The position numbers and the translations under genes were made by a program. From NCBI RefSeq assembly GCF_000003195.3, contig NC_012871.2, forward strand, positions 4,575,997 to 4,639,996: a stretch of DNA of 64,000 nt. The letters run 5' to 3'. Position 1 is the first letter of the stretch; each line of letters opens with the position of its first letter. The notes under the pieces were generated by a model, which saw nothing but the letters and a program-made list of their open reading frames with translations, did not search any database and had not been told where the DNA came from. Positions 21,548 to 31,581 of the stretch are shown here, one piece after another. Source of the DNA: Sorghum bicolor (lineage: Eukaryota; Streptophyta; Magnoliopsida; Poales; Poaceae).

Positions 21548-21810
21548 CTCCTTTGTATAGGATTTAGAAGTCGTTTAGGACAGCGACACGATCTCCAAAA
21601 CACAACTTTGACCACTTATTTTTATAAAAAAATATTTTAAAAAAAATAATATATGTATATTTTTATAAAAATATTTTTAAAGGCAAATAATCTATTCATA
21701 TAATTCTCACATTTGCAAACTCAAAAACTTAAAAGTTATTGATTATTTACATTTTCAATGTTTAACCTAAACCTTATGCAAAACGATTTCTAAATTCTAT
21801 ATGGAAGGAG
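21548..21810. mobile_element. Stowaway MITE, 263 bp
   Basis: Left end CTCCTTTGTATAGGATTTAG and right end ...CTAAATTCTATATGGAAGGAG are inverted. AAGTCGTTT/AAACGATTT extends the pair. TA flanks at 21546-21547 and 21811-21812. Confidence 0.8.
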
Positions 21811-21819
21811 TACTAACTC

Positions 21820-22037
21820 AAGTGCAGAAAGGTCAAAAACTTGTAAATGAAAAGATGGCGAACCCGCGCGATGGAGAACATGGAGGAGGTGCAGTTGATG
21901 CAAATGGCCGTGAACATTTTTCAATCATTCTTATACTTTTCTTGTAAAACATAATTTATTGAATGTATATATGTCATCCTTTTGCCGTGAATAAAGTTGT
22001 ATGATACATGTGCGTGTCGCACGTGCCTGTCCACTAG
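21820..22037 (+). mobile_element. Helitron-like 3' terminus
   Basis: The segment ends with a perfect 5-bp stem hairpin (GTGCG-TGT-CGCAC, 22010-22022), an 11-base spacer, then CTAG (22034-22037) followed by T. This is the standard Helitron 3' end arrangement (hairpin, 10-12 bases, CTRR, host T). The 5' end could not be fixed, so the start given is arbitrary. Confidence 0.5.
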
Positions 22038-22249
22038 TTTTATGAAATGACTACATCAATGTAGTTATTTTTTACATAAATTATAATACATTTTTTTAAA
22101 AAAAAGAACAAAAGGACATGCCGGGCGCCTGAGTGCAGTTGTTAAACAAAAATCAACAACGAAAATGTTAATGTAAACAAAATCCTTTTAAGGCCCTCCT
22201 TTGGGAATTGAATACCAAATATGTTGCAAAAAATAATGTACTAAAATAA

Positions 22250-23265
22250 GTTTTTGTGCATAGCTAAAATATATGTTGATTTGCAAAGCCAATATACCAA
22301 ATGGAGTTGCTAAGGAAAATAAAGTATTCTGACAAGTTCCTGCACATAGCTAAAATATGTGTGTTGCTTTGCAAAGCCAACATCAAATGCAAAAGAAGCT
22401 CAGTCGATTTTTTGGGTGCTGGCAAAGACATGCCTCCCGTTGCAAATTGGATACCAAATGTGATAAAAAAGGCAAAGAAAAAAAACTCTAGCGTTTTCTT
22501 AACGGATACCTAAAAAATAAGCGTTGCTTTGCACTACCAACAACGATGCAAAGTTGTGGTGTTTTTTTTCATGCCTACGATATGTGTTGCTTTACAAAGC
22601 CGATATCAAATGCAGAGAAAAGGTTAACTACATACTCTTTAGGCAGTAGTTAAAGTATCCACTATTTTGTGGTTTTTGTGGCCTATATATAACATGTGCT
22701 GTTTTGCAAAGGTAACATCAAATACGGAGAAAAAATCTAAGTAATATTTAGAACACAGTTAGATAGGCACTGTTTTGCTAAGATGATATCAAATGTTGAT
22801 GCAAAAGAAAAGGCTCCCAAGGGTCTTGCGGCACTAGCTAAATCATAATGCGAAACTTCGAGAGCGAAAATGTGGATGAAGAGAAAAGCCTTTCTCTGGA
22901 AATATGCCCTTCACTCCTTTCCAAAGTGAATATCAAATATGTTGCAAAGCTAATATCAAATTCAAAACAAAGCACCATCGAGTTTTAGATAGTAGATAAA
23001 ATATGCCTTCCATGGATGATACCACATATGATGGTTCGGACGGTTTTTGCGGCATAGCCAAAATGTGTGTCGCTTTACGTAATTAACATCTATCAAATGC
23101 GTAAAAAAAACCTTTGATGGTTTTGTTTTGGCATGCATACAATATGTGTTGCCTTGCAAAGCGAACATCAAATGCGAAGAAAAACATCCATTAATCTTTA
23201 GACAATTGTTAAAGTATGCATTGTTTTGCAAAGATGATATCAAATGTTGCTCTCAATAAAAAAAC
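22250..23265. repeat. Degenerate tandem array with a TTTGCAAAG...ATCAAATG core
   Basis: At least nine diverged units share a core of the form TTGCAAAGNNAACATCAAATG (clear at about 22370, 22592, 22702, 22770, 22945, 23150 and 23225), often followed by AGAAAA and sometimes by a GCGGCATTAGCTAAA-like segment. Spacing alternates at roughly 70-150 bp, which suggests a higher-order pattern. I see no protein. Confidence 0.6.
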
Positions 23266-24379
23266 GCTCCCGATTTCTGCGGCATTAGCTAAAGCATTCT
23301 TCATAATAAGTCGTATCACAAAGGCAATCCTAAATGTACCTTAAAATTATTTTTGCATTCAATCTTATCTATAATATACATATCAGTCGCCTATATAAAT
23401 AGATAGGTTCAAGTCAGGAGAAGACAAGCCATCGAAATCACCCTAAAGTCACACAAACTCCACATATAGAAACAGAGAGACTGGTTGCAGGGGATCCTAG
23501 ATGCCTTGAGTTGTTTGAGCAGTGGGTTTCAGGGTCAGGGCCTTGGCTCTTCATAGCAGCAGTTAACGAAAATCCTAGAACCCCCACTCCCTCCCAAAAA
23601 AAGAAAGGTAGTTCACAAAACTTCTAAAAACGCAACAAAATCCCAAACACATTGTTTTTTCTATTGGCACTTGTCTTTTTCCCTTCCACTACAGCGAAAA
23701 TGGTGGTGATCCTACAACTCTAGCACCAGCTTTTATCCATCACCTCCACTTGATCACATCCCTCTTGCCACTTCCCCTCCCCTCCATCAACAATTTTGTT
23801 TCCTCAGTGATTTTTTTTCCTTGCTTGCTCGGTTTCTTGTGGGGTGAACCGGCAAGGCGGGGGCACAGGACAACACAAAGTAGTGAAAGCTTCAATATCG
23901 GCTAGATTCCTCTCCCCTTTTTCTCTCTCTTCCTCTTCCCGCTTGCTTTGTGCTTCATTAGTGAGAGGAGAAGAGAGGAGGCCCACACCCACTTGCCTTC
24001 CTTCTCTCTCTTCTCTCGCATTCCTCTTCCAACTCCTCCTGGTCCTCGGAAAAAAGGAGATCTTTTATGCAAGATTTGATTTGTTGTTGCCACCTCGGCC
24101 TTGTTGTGCGCGTAGAGATTTGCTCCTTTCTTGGTTGGTGATTTCTTAGTTGGCGGCTCGCGCGCACGGGTAGTTAGAGCTCTTGATTCATCAGGCTTAG
24201 ATTGCGGCTAACACGTCTACTTTGAGCAGGTCAAGGCTACCGTTTGCCGAGTGATTCTGTGGCCGCTCATGACGATGGACAGGTGGGCAAGCGGTGTCCT
24301 CGTCTGATCCATTTCTTCGGGGGGCTTTAGTTGATGTGTTGGGTTTCCTCGGAGATCAGTTCTCTAATTTGCCATTTTG
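23266..24379 (+). promoter_or_regulatory. Upstream region and CT-rich leader of the gene at 24380
   Basis: From about 23880 the strand becomes strongly pyrimidine-rich (CCTCTCCCCTTTTTCTCTC and CTTCTCTCTCTTCTCTCGC), typical of grass 5' leaders. GT/AG-type sites suggest that the leader may be spliced. No coding region was recognised. Confidence 0.4.
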
Positions 24380-24759
24380 ATGAGGAGCTCTTCCTGTTGT
24401 GAGAGCTACTGCACTCCTCCCCTATGCTACCTCCCATGCCTCCCCAAATCCAAAGACGATGCGGATGCGGGCCATGACCCAAAGTCTGTGTCTCCGAGCC
24501 CCACAGTTATCGTCGAGGACAAACCGCCGATGATCCAGAAGATCGAGGAAGCTGCTCCTGCGGCAGCGGCGGCAACAACCAGCGTCGATGGCATCGGTGA
24601 TGATAATGACAAGTGCTATAGGGAGGTGGCGGTGGCTCCCAAGAGCTGCTTAAAGAGGGCTAATTGCAAGGACAACAGCAAGATTGCAGCGAAAGGCAAT
24701 GTGAAGTGGAGGGATTTGCTGGGGACGGATCTCACACAAGTCAAAGTATTCGAGCCAAG
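24380..24759 (+). CDS. Uncharacterised plant protein with KSCLK...NVKW.DLLG...FEP motif, first coding exon
   Basis: From ATG 24380 the frame encodes a Cys-rich start (SSCCESYCTPPLCYLPCLPK), an acidic/Ala-rich linker (about 27-75), and then KSCLKRANCKDN and NVKWRDLLGTDLTQVKVFEP. This Lys-rich motif followed by NVxWxDxxGxxLxxVxxFEPS is shared by a family of small plant proteins of unknown function. Translation continues to a stop at 24814, but the conserved part ends exactly at CCAAG/GTATGC (donor at 24760), so a second coding exon is expected. A candidate acceptor (GATGCAG, ending 25260) would restore the FEPS serine, but it reaches a stop after only four more codons, so the true 3' end is unsettled. 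Cell location cannot be told from the sequence. Confidence 0.65.
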
Positions 24760-25296
24760 GTATGCGCCGTGCTCTTGCCATGTTTCCACCCTTACTAGTA
24801 CTAGTACTGTCTAGTTGAGATTGTGGGTGAGTTCAGTAATATTGTAGAGTCAAACTTGCCGAATGCTTGCCATGCCATGTAAAGTGTGGTGTTCACCATT
24901 TTGATTATGAGTCAATTCAACCAATGGATATCTAGCTTGCCCCTGATTTCTAGAGGAATGTTCTCATCATTGTGCCTAGTGGACATGTGGCTTTGCCCCT
25001 GATCTCTAGAGGAATGTTCTCGTTTTAGGTCTCCGTGACGGCGCACATTTGATTTTAAGCCATGGATGATCACTTGTTGTTCTGCTGACATTAGGAAAAC
25101 ACTAGTACCTAATGGCGAAGTCAATGGTCTGTCATGAGCGTCATGTTCCTTGGTAATGGTGTGGCCATCCTTTTGTTGTTCCAAGGTGCAGTGGTGGGTT
25201 TATTAGATGAGATCTGCTCCGGTACTCCTCTTTCAAAAAATTACACGTATCTTGATGCAGCCTAATTATTGAATAAAATATTTCTTAACTATTTTT

Positions 25297-25830
25297 CACT
25301 TGTGTCACGCATGGGCTTGGGCTCGGAGCACCTTATCCAGCCCGTGCGAACCAAAGTCGAACTCATCATTCTCGATCGTCGATATGCTTTGTTCGGATTA
25401 TGTTTCTATATATTCACTGCTTGCATATATTTCGACTGCGCCAGCAGCGGCATCCATGGCCGCCGTCGTGGTGGCCGGTCTCACACACGAGCAGTAGCCG
25501 ACAGCCGACGTCCATCAGAATTAAAGTGGCGCAGTCTGTGTGGACTTCCTCACGTGAAATAGATCAGTGCCGCCAGACCTCTTCCTTGGGAATCGAACGG
25601 CATCCGCTGCTGAGGAAGGGAATGGAGGTGCTGCTGGCTGCGAGCACACGACGAGGAAAAGAATCCTCCAATGGATGAGCCGTCACGGAGCCTTGCCTGC
25701 GCAGGCTCTCCCATGGAAATAGTAGAAGAGATGAACTGATGAACGGAATCCGAAGGAAGGGGGATTTTGAGTAGACTTGAGTTCGACTTGGGTCTGGGCT
25801 TGGTGGGCCGAGAACATGCGAGACTCACGT
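25297..25830. mobile_element. Possible Mutator-like element with long imperfect inverted ends
   Basis: The left 70 bp (GTGTCACGCATG ... AAGTCGAACTCA) resembles the reverse complement of the right 70 bp (GTGAGTCTCGCATG ... CAAGTCGAACTCA). About 530 bp lies between the outer ends. No 9-bp target duplication could be confirmed, and no transposase is encoded. Confidence 0.3.
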
Positions 25831-26319
25831 AAAAATGATTATGAAAATATTTAGTTAATGAGTTGAGCTGCTTCGAGATGTGTGTCTTTTTTTAAAAGAG
25901 GAGTATTGGAGCAGAAGCCTTATTAGATAAGGTTGGGCTAAGCCATGGCGTAGTGTTTCTAGTATATCTGGCCTTGGTTGGAGTGTTCAAGCGTGGTGTG
26001 AATGCATTGAGCTTTGCTTCCATATCGTCAACATCTGATCATTAATCAGAATGAGTTGGTTGTTGCGAAGCCAATTTCTTGTGCTCTGGGTTAAGCTATA
26101 GACCAAACTATCCATATCTTTTCTGGTTAGATGGCCACCCAAGTATCCTACCTAGACCCACTTTTTATTCGGTGCTTCCCTGCCAATTTTCTTCAACGCA
26201 TCAAGGAAGCATGATCAAATGGTCTAGTTTGGTCTAGTTTCAACTCTGTCTGGGCTTTGATGCTTACACAATCCTTGATTGCTCTGCTAGACCTAGATCT
26301 CTTACTCTCAAAATTGAAG

Positions 26320-26346
26320 ATATATATATATATATATATATATATA
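26320..26346. repeat. TA microsatellite
   Basis: About 13 AT/TA repeats immediately before the head of interspersed repeat copy B. Confidence 0.9.
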
Positions 26347-28598
26347 CTAGCAAAACATGCCCGCGCGTTGCAACGGGAGAAAAAAAAGCTTTCAAACCTT
26401 AATGGGAATGGACCATGAAAATGATATAATTTCTATTTATAATTTATCCTTTCTATAGAACTTGAAATTTATAATTTATTTTACGATGACTATGATATCC
26501 ATAATATAACTTAGTGCTGCCATTAATATGACAATGTCTTATTAGACACAGAAAAAAAGATTTAAATTAAATATTGAGCTATATGACTTTTATAAGACCC
26601 ATAAAATGTTTAATTATAGTCTGCAAGGAGTTATTTGCCAACGTGTCGAGAATTGGTTTATGCGATGGTGATTATAACGAGAGACTTCTCTTGATTTTTT
26701 ATATAGCAGTCATCCATTGATGATTCTAGAAATATATTTATTTAGACGGGATTAGACAACAAACCGTAACAAAATTTATCAAGATTTAGTTCATGGACTG
26801 TTGATTGATTTAGATTTTAATGATGATGCGTAAATGGGTCCCATATTGTTTCAAGTGTAAAAAAATTGCATTGACTGGGTATAGAGGCAATAGTAATGCC
26901 AACTTTCTGATGAACCATAATGGCACAAGAATCGTAATAGATCCAAATTAACCCTACAAATTTGGGTATCAACGCGGCCTTCGCCCACGCCGGCGACGCC
27001 AGATTCGCTTGTCGTCCCTTGCCTCCAACTTCAAGATGATGAAGAACAAGAGGCGCAAGGTCACCTCCACCTTCACGACACTGTGGCCACTGCACACCAC
27101 CGTTGATTCCCTTCCCGACGATGTAGTGGCATGTGTTAGCCCATATTCCCAATTCACCACATAGAGCTGTCCTGTCCAGTTGGTTCATCTTCTAGCTGTT
27201 GTCTGTCCATTCAGCATCACCAGCCGAAGCAAATGCCAACCTTAATCTGTTTTGCTATCAAAAAAAGGCTAGAACTGTCAGATAATGAATCCAAATATTT
27301 ATTTAGGCCAGATGGTCAAAAAATCAATAGTATTTAATGGTATAGCTTCTATTTCAGCCAGACTACACAAACACTCTTCTAAAGTCTAAACAACAAAGTC
27401 AATCTAAACTGAATGATCATGCCAATTCATGTAGTCGATTCTTGTGTAAGCAACCATAAAAATCAGGAAGATGGCACATCACGCGGAATAAGAAGATGCA
27501 GAAAAAGGAACTAAAAGGTACCACCCAAATGGCTCATCAACGCAAGGACTTAGTATTGGTTCATCACACAGTTTTGCAGGGAAGTGAGTCACTGCTTCTG
27601 ATAGCTTGCCGTGCTCTAATCTGAATTTTCTCTCTAAGCAAATTTTTCTCTCTGAAACTTATCTCAAAACAAAGGTCTGAAGATCCAATTTTGTCCCAAG
27701 AATCTGAATAACATCCATTCACTTTCTTTCATAAATCATAACTATGTTAGGACCTGTTGTTTATCTGATGAAACTGAAAATTCTAAACATTGTCCATTCA
27801 GTAACCTAGAATAATGGATCAATTTCAGTACATATTATTTATCTGCTAATTAATTCAGCAATTCAATCATCCTATCTGATTCACACGTTCAATATCTCAA
27901 AATTATGCACAGTGAATCCGGTTAGCTAGAGCATGAAGCCTGCACCTGCCAGGACCGTGCGGCTGCCTGGAGCCTGGTGAGGTGATGCTGCAACGATGAG
28001 ACTCGCCACTCGCTAGCCGCCAGGTGCCGCCACAGCCCACAACAGAGTGCTCAGGCCAGGGACTCGCGGTCGCCGTCTAGATGCGGCCCCGAGGGACTCG
28101 TGCCTCCAGGGGAAGTCGCGCCGCCAGGGGGAAGTCGAGCTGGAGCTTGGTGCTGGGCGTTAGGGGGAAGGTGACGCCGAGGAGTTGTGCGTCGAGGAGG
28201 AGATGCTGCCGGGGAATCTGCGCGACGGGTGGGGACGCTCGCGGTCGCGCTTAGGGAAGGGGCGCGGGCAATGAATGAGAGGAAGCTAGACGCGGACGGC
28301 TGACAGCCGACTCACCGACGCTGGGCGAGGGAGAGTGGAGGAGGAGGTCGCCGGGGGACAAGGATGGAGCAAGAGAGTTGCGGGAGTCACACTGTCGAGG
28401 CCTTGAGGGAGACGCAGGGGAGTCACGTGCGGGGATGGGGGCTGGGCGGGGCGAAAGATTGGTGTGAACGATTGCTTTTGATGTACGTCGAAGGTGCGGG
28501 GACGGGGGTTGAGCGGGGCGAAGGGCAGGCCGAGACGGGGCAGAAGAAAATTTCGGGGCAGACTGAAATTTTCACAATTTATTAGTAGGTATATATAT
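26344..28598 (+). repeat. Interspersed grass repeat, copy B, with GC-rich internal segment
   Basis: Head TACTAGCAAAACATGCCCGC and tail GGCAGACTGAAATTTTCAC...TAGTAGGTATA match copy A at 19068-20378. The central part includes a GC-rich stretch (27945-28560) unlike the AT-rich remainder, probably captured host sequence. At 27035-27165 (+) a short open piece ending VDSLPDDVVACVS faintly recalls the start of an F-box domain but stops soon after. No complete gene. Confidence 0.55.
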
Positions 28599-28607
28599 AT
28601 ATATATA

Positions 28608-29045
28608 CTCCCTCCATCCCTACAATACATGACGTTCTAGGCCCAAAGCCTATTTTCTCAAAACTTGACGTTGCTCCTGTGCATTCTTAAATTAGGACGC
28701 AATTGCCCCTGCCAGCTTGACGGCTCGCCTCGCCAACTGCTTGCTCGCAGCAATTAATAGCGTCGCTTCCAACCAATCCGCGCAACAGTGCTGGGCAGAA
28801 ATCCAAATCTTTGCAAAAACTAACGCCGGACGAAAAAAAGAATGCCCAACAACAAGGCTTCGAACTGCCGACCTCGGGGCCAGCATCCGCGTACACTAGC
28901 CGCCTGGACTGTGAAACTTTCTTGGAAAGAATGCACCCGCAGTCCTATTTAATAAGGCCAAATGAGGAAAATACCCCCCTAATTACTCACTCCTTGGTTA
29001 CCACAATCATGTCCTAAACGTCATGTATTGTAGGGATGGAGGGAG
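28608..29045. mobile_element. Stowaway-like element, 438 bp, complete
   Basis: Inverted ends CTCCCTCCATCCCTACAATA / TATTGTAGGGATGGAGGGAG, extended by CATGACGTT/AACGTCATG, with TA on both sides (28606-28607 and 29046-29047). The interior is more GC-rich than is usual for this class. Confidence 0.88.
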
Positions 29046-29049
29046 TATA

Positions 29050-31500
29050 TATATAGCTTCGATGCTTACTTAATCTTTTTCTTTGATGCAGCGAATCTGG
29101 ATGTTGTCTGGACGATGAAGAATACATCGGCGCCTGCACCTGCATAATCCAATGAGCCCACGGATCTCCAATGTAAATTCTATGAAGGAAAAAAAAGAAA
29201 AACAAAAAACAGAATGGGGGGTTGTCGGAGTCAACCATTAGTCCTTGACAGTAGATGGTAGACAGGAGGCGGGTCCATAGTTGTGTGTTGGTAATTGGAA
29301 TGTCGATGCCATGGCTCGTGTTGTGTTCTGTCAGCAGCAGCTTCAACTTTAAAATGTTGTTACAAATGCATAGCTTTACAAGATTTCTTGTGCCAAATGT
29401 GTCATACTAGTAGTATGTCCTGCACACGTTCAGCAATCAGACTGCACTAACCACACTAGAACATTAGGCACCCTTCGGGCGCCCTATCTTGATCATGAAG
29501 CTAAATTTTTAAGTACTAAAGTATTTAGCCAAAATTCTAACAATAATTTTCTTATTTCATAAAGGACAACACATTTATATATATATATATATATTATATA
29601 TATATATATAAACACAGATTCTTGTACAATCAAAAATAAATTAAAACTTGAATATCGTCTTAGACATCTTTGAAGACTTTTGCATCAGGCTACACTTTAA
29701 AGGGCTAATGAACAGTCTTAGAGATCGATTTAGGGGGTGAGATTTGAAGGGAAAAAACATATATCTAAGTAGGAAGTATACATACAACCACAGTAAACTT
29801 CAGAGTCAGTCCCAAATTTAGTAAAAAATAGAAAGAATCTCTGGTTGAGGCACCCTTAACACCAGTCTGTACTAAACTCCTCGACACCAGCTGGGCGAAG
29901 AAGTCATTGATAGTGATAACAGCGGCACTGATGAAGTAGGGATCCACATTTCCCATGAACAGCATCTTTGTATACCTGTTGAGAGAGTCGCACCAAATCA
30001 ATAGCGGTCTTCATCTACTATGGAGGAAAGCAGCTGCAGCAATTGCACCAACTTGGATAGGGCCGAAAATTCATGACTTAAGATCAAGATCGGTAAAGAA
30101 AAATTAATCTCTATAGCCAACCTTAAAAAAACATCTTGCAAGCTGTCGAGCAAGTTAGCTTTCCTGCGGCTAGTCCAAAATTAGAGGTAAGGTCACTATA
30201 ATGCTATATAAAGTTACAGACTGAGTAGCTAAATTGATATTCCGAAGAAGACAGAGGAATGGACCATACTGTTGCACATCTTCCTGAGTTTTTTTGGTGG
30301 TTTTCTTAATTTAGAGGAATATATTAAATGTCAATCAACTGAGGATATTCCTTATCGATTAGATCTTCATACGCAATGTAGCAACAAAAATAATGTGCTG
30401 ATTACAAATACTAAAGAATGCCTAGCAGACCGTTTATTAAACAAATAGCATGAGCAACAATGGTTGCTGCTTCAATTCCTTACTGCATGATGTTTGCTCT
30501 CCACTATATACTCACAATACATTGATTTCAGTGTAATGCATATGCATAGAAAATGGTTTGTTATTAGTAAAACTTGGAAGCATGAGGAGCAGCAACTAAT
30601 ACATCATTTTTTTTATATAGATGACCTTTGGGCTGAAACTTAAAAACAGTACATCATTGAGGAGCAGCAAATTGATCCAACATTGTTTGCCCCATGCTCT
30701 TGTTACTTGTTAGACAATATGCAAGTTAAGCCATGGAGTAGTTTAAGTTCCAACAGTCGTCAAATCAAAATGGTCGACCATGAATGCTGTATAGATTATA
30801 TATCTATTTTGGCCAGCAATTGGCATATATTTTGGACAACTAAAGCCTGAAGGAGCTAATTCATGCTATGACTGACGGTGAAATGCTAGCAACTGCAAGC
30901 AAAGTATTTTGGAAGTCACTTGCTTTCGTGAAAGGCTAATCATACCTCTGCAACTTATCCTAAAGTAGGATGCACAACGCACCTGAGTAGCAATAGCACA
31001 GGACACTCCTTGGAAATCTTGAACATGGAATTCTAGTTCACCTCAACCTAGGCCTAAATGTTATCATAGCAATCTCATTAACTGGATATGCAAAATAATA
31101 GTTATGCAGATCGATCATCAGAGGTTGAAAATATTCTGACTCGCATGATCTAAAAAAAATAGGAAACAATATTAACCTTAAAGCAACATGTCCTTGCTAA
31201 GACAAGATAGCTTCAACCACAGGACCTTAAGCAGCAGCAGAAGCTATACGCTCAAAGGCACTGGGAGGCGCAGATGACACTCAACTGCTGCATTTATGGA
31301 AGAGACCATGGTAGCAACCAGCTTAGAGGAGCATCTATGGGAGAAGAAATAAAGCTGATGCCCACCTCGAGAAAAGCACATCACCAGTGCACAGATCTAG
31401 AGTTGGGAACCACATCATGGTGCGACTGATGACGAATCTTCGAGGAGCCAAGGAGTCAAGGGGATGAAAGCGTACAGATAGGAGAGGGAAAGAGACCAGA
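29050..31500. other. Intergenic or intronic, no confirmed gene
   Basis: AT-rich with a TA microsatellite at 29576-29611. A minus-strand piece at 29974-29850, after a CAACAG acceptor-like site, stays open (MLFMGNVDPYFISAAVITIN) and could be a downstream exon of the gene starting at 31581. No family was recognised and the link is speculative. Confidence 0.3.
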
Positions 31501-31506
31501 TCTTAC

Positions 31507-31581
31507 CGCCCCCATGTCGTACTTCCAAGGTCTGGTGGGATCCTCATGTGCTGCCAGGATCTGGGCGAGTTCCTTCTCCAT
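31507..31581 (-). CDS. Possible first coding exon of an unidentified minus-strand gene
   Basis: An ATG at 31581 opens 25 codons of plausible coding sequence (MEKELAQILAAHEDPTRPWK, then YDMGA) that end exactly at a GTAAGA donor (31506). The upstream minus-strand sequence is pyrimidine-rich, like a leader. Later exons toward 29700 could not be established, and the protein is not recognised. It may also be a relic of a gene broken by repeats. Confidence 0.35.

Noticed and set aside
19068..22037. One intact Helitron from the TACTAGC head to the CTAG end
   Set aside because: The head lacks a TC start, the repeat's own tail occurs at 20378, and a separate Stowaway lies between; a single element is not supported.
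22250..23265. Possible CRISPR-like array of repeated cores
   Set aside because: Repeats are diverged and irregularly spaced, and the sequence is plant nuclear DNA without cas genes; treated as a degenerate tandem array.
27035..27165. F-box-like gene fragment (SLPDDVV)
   Set aside because: Only a few residues match and a stop follows; too short to call.
28680..28900. TTCGAACTGCC within the Stowaway-like element as a tRNA T-arm
   Set aside because: No acceptor stem, anticodon arm or A box in register; chance resemblance to a B box.
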